Shown here: in pieces, positions 38,162 to 48,947 of the stretch
Position numbering within the stretch: position 1 is the stretch's first letter
How the letters are laid out: every line of letters starts with the position of its first letter
NCBI RefSeq assembly: GCF_015277855.1
Contig: NZ_CP063812.1
Coordinates: 1,116,001 to 1,180,000 of the forward strand
Reading direction: 5' to 3'
Origin: Microbacterium cremeum
GTDB lineage: Bacteria; Actinomycetota; Actinomycetes; Actinomycetales; Microbacteriaceae
Length of the DNA stretch: 64,000 nucleotides
Translations under genes and position numbers: made by a program
The notes under the pieces: generated by a model
Database searches by the model: none
Told to the model about the DNA's origin: nothing
What the model saw: only the letters and a program-made list of their open reading frames with translations

Positions 38162-39237
38162 TCAGGCCTCCGTCTGGCGCGTGCGCGGGTCGAGGAATCC
38201 GTAGGCGATGTCGGCCAGCAGGTTCGCCAGCAGCACCGAGATCGTGAGCACGAGGAAGACCCCCTGCATCAGGGCGTAGTCCTTCGCGTTCGTGGCGTCG
38301 AGCAGCAGCTTGCCGACGCCGGGATAGCTGAACACCACTTCCATGACGATCGTGCCGCCGACGATGAATCCGAGCGCCAGCGCGAAGCTCTGGATCTGGG
38401 GCAGGACGGCGTTGCGCGCCGCGTAGCGCCAGAGCACCCTGCTGTTCGGCATGCCCTTGGCCTGCGCGACCGTGACGTAGTCCTCGTCGAGCACCGTGAG
38501 CATCATGTTGCGCATGCCGAGCATCCAGCCGCCGAGCGAGGCGATGATGATCGTCGCCGCGGGGAGGAAGCCGTGGTGGACCACCTCTCCGATGAACTCC
38601 CACGACCACTCCGGTGCGACTCCGACGCCGTACGCCTTGCCGATCGGGAACCAGCCCAGCGTCACCGAGAACACCGAGATCGCCAGCAGGCCGAGCCAGA
38701 AGTACGGGATGGTGCTGAGGAAGGTCGTGATCGGGATGAGCGCGTCGAGCCGGCTGCCGCGGCGCCAGCCGACGATCGCGCCGCCGATCGTGCCGATCGC
38801 GAACGCGATGAGAGTCGCGAAGCCGACCAGACCCACGGTCCAGATCAGCGACTGGCCGACCACCTCGGTGACCGGGCGCATGCCGTGCAGCAGCGAGATC
38901 CCGAGGTCGCCGCGAAGGAGCAGACCCCAGTAGTCCAGGTACTGCTGCCAGAGGGACGTGTCGTTGTCGAGGCCGAGCAGCGCGCGCAGCGCCTCGGCCG
39001 CCTCGGGCGTGACGTTGCGGTTGCGGGCGAGGTACGCGGTGACCGCGTCGCCCTTCATCAGGCGCGGGAGGAAGAAGTTGATCGTGATCGCGGCCCACAG
39101 CGTGAACAGGTAGAACAGGGCGCGGTTGCCGAGGAAGCGCCACGGGATGCGCACGCGGCCCTTGACGGCGCCGGCGGCGGTCGTTCCCGTCTCCACCGCA
39201 TCGAAGTCCGGGGCCGGGAGCTGGGGGGCGACGGCGC

Positions 39238-39241
<4 letters not shown>
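38162..39241 (-). CDS. ABC transporter permease, DppB/OppB type
   Basis: This 359-residue inner-membrane subunit has about six helices. The DppB pattern includes FFLPRLMKGDAVTAYL and an EAA loop YVTVAQAKGMPNSRVLWRYA. GTG 39241 overlaps the stop of the upstream ATPase as GTGA, and two bases separate it from the next permease, so translation is coupled. Confidence 0.9.
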
Positions 39242-40868
<1,627 letters not shown>

Positions 40869-40893
40869 CGTTGGGGGCTCGCTTTCGTGAGGG

Positions 40894-40960
40894 GTGACGT
40901 GCAGGCGGGACGGATGCCGCAGCAGCAGTGTGACGTGCAGGCGGGACGGATGCCGCAGCA
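40894..40960. repeat. 36-bp-period direct repeat feeding a hairpin
   Basis: Two copies of a 31-base segment beginning GTGACGTGCAGGCGGGACGG start at 40894 and 40930. The second copy is the left arm of the hairpin at 40937-40974; the first has no partner. Confidence 0.85.
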
Positions 40961-40974
40961 TCCGTCCCGCCTGC
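40937..40974 (-). terminator. hairpin after the solute-binding protein gene
   Basis: A 17-bp perfect stem (GCAGGCGGGACGGATGC and complement) with loop CGCA, seven bases after the binding-protein stop. Within the operon it probably lowers, rather than ends, transcription into the ATPase and permease genes, giving more binding protein. Confidence 0.75.
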
Positions 40975-40980
40975 GGTCTG

Positions 40981-42639
40981 TCAACCGGCGGGCTGCAGCT
41001 TCGTGAGGATCTGCACGATCGCGGGCTGCGTCGGGTCGGCCGAGGCGTACTGGTCGTCCTCGGACGGCCAGCCGACGTAGTTGCGCGTGTTGAACTCACC
41101 CAGGAGCGGGTGCGCACCCAGCGGGATGGCCGGAACGTTCTCGACGAAGGCCGTCTGGATCACCGCGAGAGCCGCCTCACGGTCGGCGTCCGTCGCCGCG
41201 TTCGCGTAGGTGTTGAGCGCCTCGGTGACCGCGGGGTCGTCGAAGCGGCCGAAGTTGAACGCCGCCTTGTCGTCGACGATCCACTTCGGGTCCATCGTGG
41301 ACGTGTAGAGACCGTAGGCGTTGCCGGTGTCTTCGAGCCAGTGGATGATCGCCTGGAAGGTGCCCTCCTGGCGAGCGGCGTCCCAGCCGCCCCAGTCGGG
41401 CTGGTCGACCTTGACCTCGATACCGAGGCCCTCCTTGAGCTCTTCGGCGATGAGCGCCTGCTCGGTGTTCCAGTCGCTCCAGCCCGCGGGGACCGAGATC
41501 GAGAACGAGACCGGCTCGCCGTCCGGGTCGATGAGCTTCTCGCCCTCCCACGTGTAGCCGGCGTCCGTGAGGATCTCACGGGCCTTGTCGACGTCCACGG
41601 AGTAGTCCTGGCCGGCGTACTCGGGGATGACCTCGTCCTCGAGCAGCGCGCCGAGACCGGTGACGCTCCAGACCGCCTCGCTCGCGCCCTCGCGCGCGAT
41701 GTCGACGTAGGCCTGACGGTCGATCGTCCACGCCAGCGCCTGGCGGAGCGCCGGGTCGTTGAACGGCTTGGTCTGCAGGTTCATGAACAGCGTTCCGGCG
41801 CCCGCGGTGGGGGAGGCGAGGAACTTGTTGTCGGGGTCTGCCGACAGGTAGCTGTCTTCGATCTGGGGGATGAACGCCTGCGCCCAGTCCGCCTCGCCGG
41901 TCGCGAGCGCGGTGGTGAGGGCGGCGTTGTCGCCGTACGAGACGTAGTGCAGCTCGGGCACGGCCAGCTCGCCGCCCCAGTAGTCGGGGTTCGCGGTGAG
42001 GGTGACCGACTCGGTCGTCCACGAGTCGAGCACGTACGGACCGGTGCCGACGACCTGGCCCTCGCCGGTGAGCGGGTCGGTGTTCGGGTCTTCGATCTCG
42101 CTCCAGATGTGCTCGGGCACGATCTGGAAGTGCAGCACGCGGGCCTGCTGGGTGTACTTGGAGCTGTTGAAGTCGATGGTGACGGTGTCGCCGTCGACGC
42201 TCACGCTCTTGATGTCGAGCGCGTTGGTGTCGTTGAGCTTGCCGTCGAGCACCTGGGTGAACGAGAACGCGATGTCGTCGGCGGTGAAGTCCTCGCCGTC
42301 GCTCCACTTCACGCCGCTGCGTGCCGTGACGGTGAGCTGGGTGTAGTCGTCGTTCCACTCCACGGACTCGGCCAGCCACGGGGTGGTGCCGAGGTCGCCG
42401 GTCGGGTTCACCAGTGCGAGCGACTCGAAGAGGACCTTGCCGTAGCCGTACTTCGAGGCGGAGGAGTCGCCCAGGTAGGGGTTGTTCGACTCGGTCGTGA
42501 TCGCCCCATCGGGCTTCGCGATCGTGAGCGCCGCGGTCCCGGCGGCGTCGTCGCCGTCGTTGCCGCTCCCGCCGGCGCAGCCGGTGAGCACCAGCGCCGC
42601 GGCGACGCCGACGGCGGCGAGGGATGTTCTGAGCCTCAT
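40981..42639 (-). CDS. ABC transporter solute-binding lipoprotein, family 5 (DppA/OppA type)
   Basis: The 552-residue protein has a lipoprotein signal (VAAALVLTGC, Cys near residue 21), so it is anchored outside. The SBP_bac_5 fold shows VKWSDGEDFTADDIAFSF, VGTGPYVLDSWTTESV and FNDPALRQALAWTIDRQAYV. The C-terminus has NVPAIPLGAHPLLGEF. With a GH3 enzyme in the same operon the ligand is probably a beta-linked oligosaccharide instead of a peptide, as in cellobiose-type members of this family. AAGGAG precedes ATG 42639. It is the first gene of the operon. Confidence 0.92.
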   Translation of the reverse strand: MRLRTSLAAVGVAAALVLTGCAGGSGNDGDDAAGTAALTIAKPDGAITTESNNPYLGDSSASKYGYGKVLFESLALVNPTGDLGTTPWLAESVEWNDDYTQLTVTARSGVKWSDGEDFTADDIAFSFTQVLDGKLNDTNALDIKSVSVDGDTVTIDFNSSKYTQQARVLHFQIVPEHIWSEIEDPNTDPLTGEGQVVGTGPYVLDSWTTESVTLTANPDYWGGELAVPELHYVSYGDNAALTTALATGEADWAQAFIPQIEDSYLSADPDNKFLASPTAGAGTLFMNLQTKPFNDPALRQALAWTIDRQAYVDIAREGASEAVWSVTGLGALLEDEVIPEYAGQDYSVDVDKAREILTDAGYTWEGEKLIDPDGEPVSFSISVPAGWSDWNTEQALIAEELKEGLGIEVKVDQPDWGGWDAARQEGTFQAIIHWLEDTGNAYGLYTSTMDPKWIVDDKAAFNFGRFDDPAVTEALNTYANAATDADREAALAVIQTAFVENVPAIPLGAHPLLGEFNTRNYVGWPSEDDQYASADPTQPAIVQILTKLQPAG

Positions 42640-42712
42640 TGCTTCTCCTTGTTGTGGGTGCACGGCAGCGTGTTCCCCGAGTGGACGACGCTGTCGAGGT
42701 GATTGCGGAATG

Positions 42713-42741
42713 AACTTACAATCAAGTAAGTAACTATGCAA
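42713..42741 (-). promoter_or_regulatory. promoter of the oligosaccharide operon with overlapping TetR-type operator
   Basis: On the minus strand TTGCAT (42741-42736), 17 bases, then TAAGTT (42718-42713). The palindrome ACTTAC-AATCAA-GTAAGT (42714-42731) covers the -10 and much of the spacer, the place expected for a repressor encoded by the divergent tetR gene. Confidence 0.65.
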
Positions 42742-42838
42742 GCGTGGCGTCGCACCGGGGCGCCGAAGCCATGCGTAGACTCTCAGTCGCTGTCGGCGAA
42801 AGTCTCGATCGTCAGCACGGAAAGAGGAGGTGCCGGCT

Positions 42839-44625
<1,787 letters not shown>

Positions 44626-44721
44626 CTACGGAGCGCCGCGAGCGCCGCTTCTCGCGTGACGGACCGCGGGGCCCGGCATCCGTCCCTTCCTTTCTTTCTC
44701 CTCCTACCCCTCGACGCACCG

Positions 44722-44793
44722 TCAACAGGTCAACCGCGCTTGCGCAGGACGCCCGCGCGCGTGATTCCCCTGTAGAGGCGCGGTTGACCTGTG
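44722..44793. repeat. palindromic element copy A, left of the nuclease-like gene
   Basis: ACAGGTCAACCGCGC (44725-44739) pairs with its complement at 44778-44792. The left flank reads CAACAGGTCAACCGCGCTTG and continues CGCAGGA. The right side has CTGTAGAGGCGCGGTTGACC. Copy B at 45852-45929 has the same arms in the same orientation. Confidence 0.85.
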
Positions 44794-44898
44794 CAGCCAT
44801 CCCTCCACAGTCGGCGAATGGATGCCGCATGCGCAGGTTGTCCACATGTCGCGGTGTCCGCGTTCACGGCGGGATCGGTGGCCGCACACGATACGGAG

Positions 44899-45732
44899 AT
44901 GGGCGACGTGATCGAGGCGGTGATGTCACGCGGCGGCGTCGTGCACGGCACAGTGCTGGTGGAGGCGGGGATCACGCGGTACCGGCTCCGCGCGGCAGTC
45001 TCTGCAGGGGTCCTGCTGAGCCCGCGGCGCGGGTGGCTCGCCCTCCCCGATGCGGACCCCTACCTCGTGGCCGCCGCCCGTGCCGGCGTGGTGCTCACCT
45101 GCGTGACGCAGGCGAAGCGGAGGGGGCTCTGGGTGCTTGCCGAGGACGGACCGCATGTCGCCGCTCCGCCTTCGGCGTCCCGGCTGAAGCTGCTGAACGA
45201 CAAGACGACGGTCCATTGGGCGGTGCCCGTGCAGCCGCGGCCGTTCGGCGCGCTGGAGGACGGCATCCTCAACACGCTGACGGCGGTCGCCAACTGCCAG
45301 CCCTTCGAGGCGGCTCTCGCCGTCTGGAACTCGGCGCTCAACGGCGGATTCGCGACGAAGCAGGAGCTCGCGCGCCTGCCGATGCGCCCCGCCGCGCGGC
45401 GGCTGCTGGAGGCGGTGACACCGTTCGCGGATTCCGGACTCGAGACCATCTTCGCCGTCCGGCTGAAGTGGCTGCGCCTGCCGCTCAGAGCCCAGATCTG
45501 GATTGGCGGTCACCGAGTGGATTTCCTGCTCGGGGAGCGCCTCGTCGTGCAGGTCGATGGTGGACACCATGTCGGTGCGCAGCGCGCCGAGGATGTCGCG
45601 CACGACGCTGCGTTGATGCTGATGGGGTACCACACCATCCGAGTCACGTATGTGCAGGTGATCGAACGCTGGCACGAGGTTCAGGACCTCATCATGCACG
45701 CGGTCGCACAGGGACTGCACCGCGCAGCCTGA
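44899..45732 (+). CDS. DUF559/Vsr-like nuclease-domain protein with N-terminal winged helix
   Basis: The 277-residue protein has an N-terminal AbiEi-antitoxin-like winged helix (VLVEAGITRYRLRAAVSAGV, LLSPRRGWLALP) and a C-terminal domain like DUF559 / very-short-patch endonucleases. That domain shows VDFLLGERLVVQVDGGHHVG, resembling the (V)xxDG.xHH core, then DAALMLMGYHTIRVTYVQVI. The usual Glu before VDG is Gln here, so activity is uncertain. ATG 44899 starts the conserved part; the frame is open back to 44791. Two copies of one palindromic element flank the gene. Confidence 0.75.
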   Translation: MGDVIEAVMSRGGVVHGTVLVEAGITRYRLRAAVSAGVLLSPRRGWLALPDADPYLVAAARAGVVLTCVTQAKRRGLWVLAEDGPHVAAPPSASRLKLLNDKTTVHWAVPVQPRPFGALEDGILNTLTAVANCQPFEAALAVWNSALNGGFATKQELARLPMRPAARRLLEAVTPFADSGLETIFAVRLKWLRLPLRAQIWIGGHRVDFLLGERLVVQVDGGHHVGAQRAEDVAHDAALMLMGYHTIRVTYVQVIERWHEVQDLIMHAVAQGLHRAA

Positions 45733-45782
45733 GCCCGGGCAGCCGCAGGCCGCAACCCGTAGCCGCAGGTCGGGGGCGCGAT

Positions 45783-45850
45783 CGCACGTCGCACGCGGGG
45801 GGCGCACGTCGCGCGCGGGGGGCGCACGTCGCTCGTGCAGGGCGCGCGTC
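45783..45850. repeat. 20-bp tandem repeat, about 3.5 copies
   Basis: CGCACGTCGC recurs at 45783, 45803 and 45823, and as CGCGCGTCGC at 45843, each followed by a G-rich run. It fills the space between the nuclease-like gene and palindrome B. No open frame is convincing. Confidence 0.8.
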
Positions 45851-45851
45851 G

Positions 45852-45929
45852 CTTCAACAGGTCAACCGCGCTTGCGCAGGAGATCTGTGCGTGTGGTTCT
45901 CCTGCAGAGGTGCGGTTGACCTGTTGAAG
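45852..45929. repeat. palindromic element copy B, right of the nuclease-like gene
   Basis: CTTCAACAGGTCAACCGC (45852-45869) pairs perfectly with 45912-45929. Inside, GCAGGAGA (45876-45883) pairs with TCTCCTGC (45898-45905). The result is a two-stage hairpin with a small internal loop. The arms match copy A. Confidence 0.9.
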
Positions 45930-45988
45930 TGAGTAGGCGTGCGGGGAGTGGATGCCGGCGGCCGGGCTCGCGCCGCGCCGTGACGCCC

Positions 45989-46136
45989 CGCATCCGTCCC
46001 CGTCCCGCATCCGTCCCCGTTCCGCTCGCGCCCCGCGCGGCGCGCGCCGGGCGGGGACAGCCGCGCGGGACAGCCGCGCCGGGCGGGGCGCGCCGGGCGG
46101 GGGCGCGCCGGGCGGGGACAGCCGCGCTCGCGCGAG
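45989..46136. repeat. low-complexity GC-rich repeats in a 476-bp gene-free stretch
   Basis: CGCATCCGTCCCCGT occurs twice, followed by several GCGCGCCGGGCGGGG units alternating with ACAGCCGCG. The whole region 45733-46208 has no gene I can support; its other contents are palindrome B and the 20-bp repeats. Confidence 0.8.
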
Positions 46137-46208
46137 TTGTGCAGGCCGCGGTGTCGATGGCAGAGGATAGGCTGTCCTTGCCCCTTCCGACATCGAGGAC
46201 ACCGCGAC

Positions 46209-46910
46209 ATGACCGACCTGATCGACACGACCGAGATGTACCTCCGCACGATCCTCGAGCTCGAAGAGGAGAACATCGTTCCGCTGCGGGCACGCATCTC
46301 GGAGCGGCTGGGCCATTCGGGGCCGACCGTGTCCCAGACGATCGGGCGCATGGAACGCGACGGACTCGTCGTGGTCTCGGAGGACCGCACCCTCGAACTC
46401 ACCGATGCGGGCCGCCAGAAGGCCGTCGACGTCATGCGCAAGCACCGCCTCGCCGAGCGCCTGCTGTCGGATGTCATCGGCCTGGACTGGGCCTATGTGC
46501 ATGAAGAGGCCTGCCGCTGGGAGCACGTGATGAGCGAGCAGGTGGAGCGCCGTCTCGTCGAGCTGCTGGGCCACCCCACCGAGTCGCCCTACGGCAACCC
46601 CATCCCCGGCCTGGACCAGCTGGGCGACCTGCCCGCGAACGGGTTCGAGCAGGGGGTCGTCGGCCTCGTCCGCCGGCTCAACGACGCCGGCGAGCCCATC
46701 TCCGGCACCGTCCGCCGCCTCGCCGAGCCGGCTCAGGTCGACCCCGAGCTGCTGCAGCAGCTGAAGGGCGCCGGCGTCGTGCCGGGCGCGAGCGGCGACT
46801 ACCGCTACAGCGAGGGCTACGTGCTGGTGCAGATGCACGGCAGCGACGAGGGGCTCGAGCTCCCGGTCGAGGTCGCGTCGCACATCTTCCTCGTCGACGA
46901 AGCACGCTGA
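46209..46910 (+). CDS. ideR: DtxR/IdeR-family metal-dependent transcriptional regulator
   Basis: The 233-residue iron- (or manganese-) dependent repressor starts DTTEMYLRTILELEEENI, with the helix-turn-helix ISERLGHSGPTVSQTIGRME. The dimerisation/metal domain has HRLAERLLSDVIGLDWAYVH and CRWEHVMSEQVERRL, which carries the Cys, Glu and His ligands. A C-terminal SH3-like domain follows. The full three-domain layout and length match IdeR instead of the shorter MntR. ATG 46209 begins the family start. A strong terminator follows. Confidence 0.92.
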   Translation: MTDLIDTTEMYLRTILELEEENIVPLRARISERLGHSGPTVSQTIGRMERDGLVVVSEDRTLELTDAGRQKAVDVMRKHRLAERLLSDVIGLDWAYVHEEACRWEHVMSEQVERRLVELLGHPTESPYGNPIPGLDQLGDLPANGFEQGVVGLVRRLNDAGEPISGTVRRLAEPAQVDPELLQQLKGAGVVPGASGDYRYSEGYVLVQMHGSDEGLELPVEVASHIFLVDEAR

Positions 46911-46914
46911 TCCA

Positions 46915-46943
46915 GACGGATGCCGCGACCCGCGGCATCCGTC
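46915..46943 (+). terminator. intrinsic terminator after ideR
   Basis: GACGGATGCCGCG pairs perfectly with CGCGGCATCCGTC around ACC, four bases after the stop. No T-run follows. Confidence 0.75.
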
Positions 46944-47004
46944 ACTGCCGGCGCGTGTCGCGCGGGGTACACAGGTCCTCCAGGGGACTTGCCAGGCGCG
47001 TGGC

Positions 47005-47033
47005 GTGACATATTCGTTACCTTCGGGTAGCCT
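47005..47033 (+). promoter_or_regulatory. sigma-A-type promoter of the M23 peptidase gene
   Basis: GTGACA (47005-47010), 17 bases, TAGCCT (47028-47033). The predicted start near 47040 leaves a leader of about 150 bases. Confidence 0.55.
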
Positions 47034-47039
47034 CGAACA

Positions 47040-47177
47040 GTCCACCAGGCGAGAAGCCCGCCGACCGGACCCCGCGTGGATTGCCTCATCGGCTCGTCGT
47101 CCACATGTGGTGAAACCCGCACGTCGTGCCCCGACACCGAGTGCTGACGAGCTAGCGCCGCACGGCGCAGAGGCGCC
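47040..47177 (+). other. long 5' leader of the M23 peptidase gene, possible c-di-AMP riboswitch
   Basis: The leader has no convincing ORF and ends at the GGAGGA ribosome site. GGTGAAACCC and the later GCTGACGAGCTAGCGCC weakly recall the GGGUGAAUCC and CGUCAGCUAACC blocks of ydaO-type c-di-AMP riboswitches, which often control cell-wall peptidases in actinobacteria. The match is loose and I give it as a candidate only. Confidence 0.3.
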
Positions 47178-47189
47178 GGAGGACCCAGT

Positions 47190-48089
47190 TTGGCTGAAGA
47201 GATCGAGTCGCACGCGAACGCGTCAGAGAACGCAGCGACGAGTCCCACTCGTCGCGAGCGCCATCGCAAGACCCCCGCGCGGCGACCGCACAGCACTGTG
47301 CCTGCGAAGACCGCACCCCCGGCATCCGTCGCGCGTTCCACCGCGCCGAAGAAGACGAGCCGGGTCGCCAAGCCGCTGCGCAGCCTCGTGATCCTGAGCA
47401 TGGTCGGCGGACTCGTCGCGACCGTGGCGATCCCCGCCTTCGCGTCCGGTTCGTGGCGCACCGAGACCGAGCCGGTCACCCTGCAGCAGATGGCGGTGGA
47501 TGACGCGCAGGAGTTCGTCGCCGCATCCGACGCGACCTCGACCGAGCTCTCGCGCGAGAGCTACTCGGCGACCACGGCCGAGGAGATCGAGAAGAAGAAG
47601 GCCGAGGAGGCCGCCGCCGAGCGTGCCCGGCAGATGGCGAAGCTCGCCTCCGCCTCGTCGATCGGGACGAACATCGCCCTCACCTCGCCCGGCAGCGGCG
47701 AGGTGCGCTGGCCCGTCCTGAACTTCACCAAGGGCCGCGGCCTCTGGGACTCGGGCTACCACCAGGGCGTCGACCTGCTGGCGAACTGCGGCGAGCCGAT
47801 CTACGCGGCCGCGGCCGGCGTCGTCAAGGTGTCGCAGGAGAGCCACGGCGGCTACGGCGTCGCGGTCACGATCGACCACGTCCTGGGCGGCCAGCGCGTG
47901 AACACCCTGTACGGACACATGACCTACGGCAGCCGTCAGGTCGCCTCGGGCCAGACGGTCGAGGCGGGTCAGCTCATCGGGCTCGTCGGCAGCACCGGCA
48001 GCTCGACCGCGTGCCACCTGCACTTCGAGGTGCACATCAACGGCTCGGTCGTCGACCCGTGGGCGTGGCTGCAGACGAACGCCGGCTGA
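47190..48089 (+). CDS. M23-family peptidoglycan endopeptidase, membrane-anchored or secreted
   Basis: The 299-residue protein has a basic cytosolic start of about 65 residues, a hydrophobic segment (LVILSMVGGLVATVAIPAFA) that may be an anchor or late signal peptide, a charged coiled-coil (about 128-150, EEIEKKKAEEAAAERARQ) and a LytM domain. Zinc-site motifs are GYHQGVDLL (HxxxD) and CHLHFEVH (HxH). It should cut peptide cross-links in the wall. TTG 47190 is chosen because GGAGGA lies six bases upstream. Confidence 0.9.
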   Translation: MAEEIESHANASENAATSPTRRERHRKTPARRPHSTVPAKTAPPASVARSTAPKKTSRVAKPLRSLVILSMVGGLVATVAIPAFASGSWRTETEPVTLQQMAVDDAQEFVAASDATSTELSRESYSATTAEEIEKKKAEEAAAERARQMAKLASASSIGTNIALTSPGSGEVRWPVLNFTKGRGLWDSGYHQGVDLLANCGEPIYAAAAGVVKVSQESHGGYGVAVTIDHVLGGQRVNTLYGHMTYGSRQVASGQTVEAGQLIGLVGSTGSSTACHLHFEVHINGSVVDPWAWLQTNAG

Positions 48090-48107
48090 CCTCGTCCCGC
48101 TGACGTC

Positions 48108-48140
48108 GATGCCCCCGCCCGCTCGCCGGGCGGGGGCATC
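48108..48140 (+). terminator. intrinsic terminator after the M23 peptidase gene
   Basis: GATGCCCCCGCCCG pairs perfectly with CGGGCGGGGGCATC around a five-base loop. Confidence 0.8.
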
Positions 48141-48240
48141 CGTTCGCCGACACGCTACGCGCCGTTCACGGCCGTTGCGGCCCCTGCCCGCCGGACGTGC
48201 GTTAGCCTGAGATCCGACGCTGAGAGAGCGGAGGGAGCCG

Positions 48241-48351
48241 ATGGGCTGCACACCACGCATCCGAACCATGGATGCGCTTGGACGCCTCGTCCTTCGGCAT
48301 TGCACGAGCGGATGCCGCGGCATTGCCGTGGCGCCAGGGCGCTGTCTGTGA
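48241..48351 (+). CDS. possible 36-residue leader peptide ending inside a terminator
   Basis: ATG 48241 follows GGAGGGAGCC, a good ribosome site. The frame runs 36 codons with four Cys and seven Arg, and its TGA (48349-48351) falls in the loop and first base of the descending arm of the terminator. A ribosome finishing here would stop the hairpin forming, so translation could couple to read-through into the HNH gene. It has no similarity I recognise, and a chance ORF in a small RNA remains possible. Confidence 0.35.
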   Translation: MGCTPRIRTMDALGRLVLRHCTSGCRGIAVAPGRCL

Positions 48352-48366
48352 GACAGCGCCTTTTTT
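48338..48366 (+). terminator. strong intrinsic terminator with T6 run, before the HNH gene
   Basis: GGCGCTGTCT and AGACAGCGCC pair perfectly around GTG, followed directly by six T. It is the only terminator seen in the window with a long T-run, and it lies upstream of a gene, not after one. Confidence 0.9.
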
Positions 48367-48388
48367 CATGCCCCTGAGCCCTCGATCG

Positions 48389-48400
48389 TCGAACGTTCGA
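48389..48400. promoter_or_regulatory. perfect 12-bp palindrome between attenuator and HNH start
   Basis: TCGAACGTTCGA lies 40 bases before the HNH ATG. The half-site resembles an actinobacterial LexA half (TCGAAC), but the four-base centre is missing, so a LexA site is doubtful. Confidence 0.35.
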
Positions 48401-48440
48401 ATCACCGGGAAGCCGTCCCGGCCGTTCGAGAGGATGATCA

Positions 48441-48938
48441 ATGCGCACACTGGTGCTCAACGCGGGCTATGAGCCGCTCGCCGTCGTGTCGTTCAAGCGG
48501 GCGCTCGTGCTCGTGATGAACGAGAAGGCCACCGTCGTCGAACACACCGAGGCCGATCCGGTGTGGGGGACCAGACGCTCCTACGAGCGCCCGGCCGTGA
48601 TCATCCTGACCCGCTACGTCCGGGTTCCCGGCGGCCGCCACGTGCCGGTGACCCGACGGGGCGTGCTGCGCCGCGACAACCACCGCTGCGCGTACTGCGG
48701 CAAGTCGGCGTCGACGATCGACCACGTGCTGCCTCGTTCGCGCGGCGGCGGCGACTCGTGGGAGAACCTCGTCGCGTGCTGCCTGCGTTGCAACAACGTC
48801 AAGGGCGACCGCACGCCGCAGGAGATGAACTGGGAGCTGCGCTTCACGCCGGTCCCGCCGCGCGGCGGGCAGTGGACGGTGCGCGGCACGGAGCGCACCG
48901 ACCCGCGCTGGGAGCCGTACCTCGCGCTCGCCGCGTGA
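48441..48938 (+). CDS. HNH endonuclease-domain protein
   Basis: The 165-residue protein is of the actinobacterial type starting LVLNAGYEPLAVVSFKRALV. The HNH fold follows: zinc-binding CAYCG, STIDHVLPRSRGGGDSWENL with the catalytic DH, then CCLRCNNVKGDRTPQEM with the second Cys pair and final Asn/Lys. The cellular role is not known. AGAGGA lies before ATG 48441. Upstream is a structured leader with a terminator, suggesting controlled read-through. Confidence 0.9.
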   Translation: MRTLVLNAGYEPLAVVSFKRALVLVMNEKATVVEHTEADPVWGTRRSYERPAVIILTRYVRVPGGRHVPVTRRGVLRRDNHRCAYCGKSASTIDHVLPRSRGGGDSWENLVACCLRCNNVKGDRTPQEMNWELRFTPVPPRGGQWTVRGTERTDPRWEPYLALAA

Positions 48939-48947
48939 CAGCCGGGT

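Larger units (their letters stand above)
48215..48366 (+). ncRNA. structured leader / attenuator upstream of the HNH endonuclease gene
   Basis: In the 351-base gap before the HNH gene lie TAGCCT (48203-48208, possible -10), then a run of hairpins. These are CGCATCC/GGATGCG (48256-48276), GCCGCGGC/GCCGTGGC (48314-48332) and a strong terminator (48338-48366). A 36-codon ORF runs through all of them. The 3' boundary is firm because of the T-run; the 5' end is a guess. It could be an attenuated leader or a separate small RNA. I do not recognise an Rfam family. Confidence 0.5.

Noticed and set aside
40894..42702. A 602-codon plus-strand frame opposite the binding-protein gene
   Set aside because: Low-complexity Val/Arg/Asp composition without motifs; the minus-strand lipoprotein is certain.
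44899..45732. Toxin-antitoxin system from the AbiEi-like winged helix
   Set aside because: No partner toxin gene is adjacent; the second domain is nuclease-like in the same protein.
45783..45850. CRISPR-like spacing of the 20-bp repeats
   Set aside because: The units are contiguous without unique spacers and no cas gene is present.
46137..46208. Longer ideR start with 24 extra codons
   Set aside because: The extension is encoded by the GC-rich repeat edge and the family start is ATG 46209.
48389..48400. TCGAACGTTCGA as a LexA box
   Set aside because: The half-sites fit, but the four-base spacer of SOS boxes is missing.
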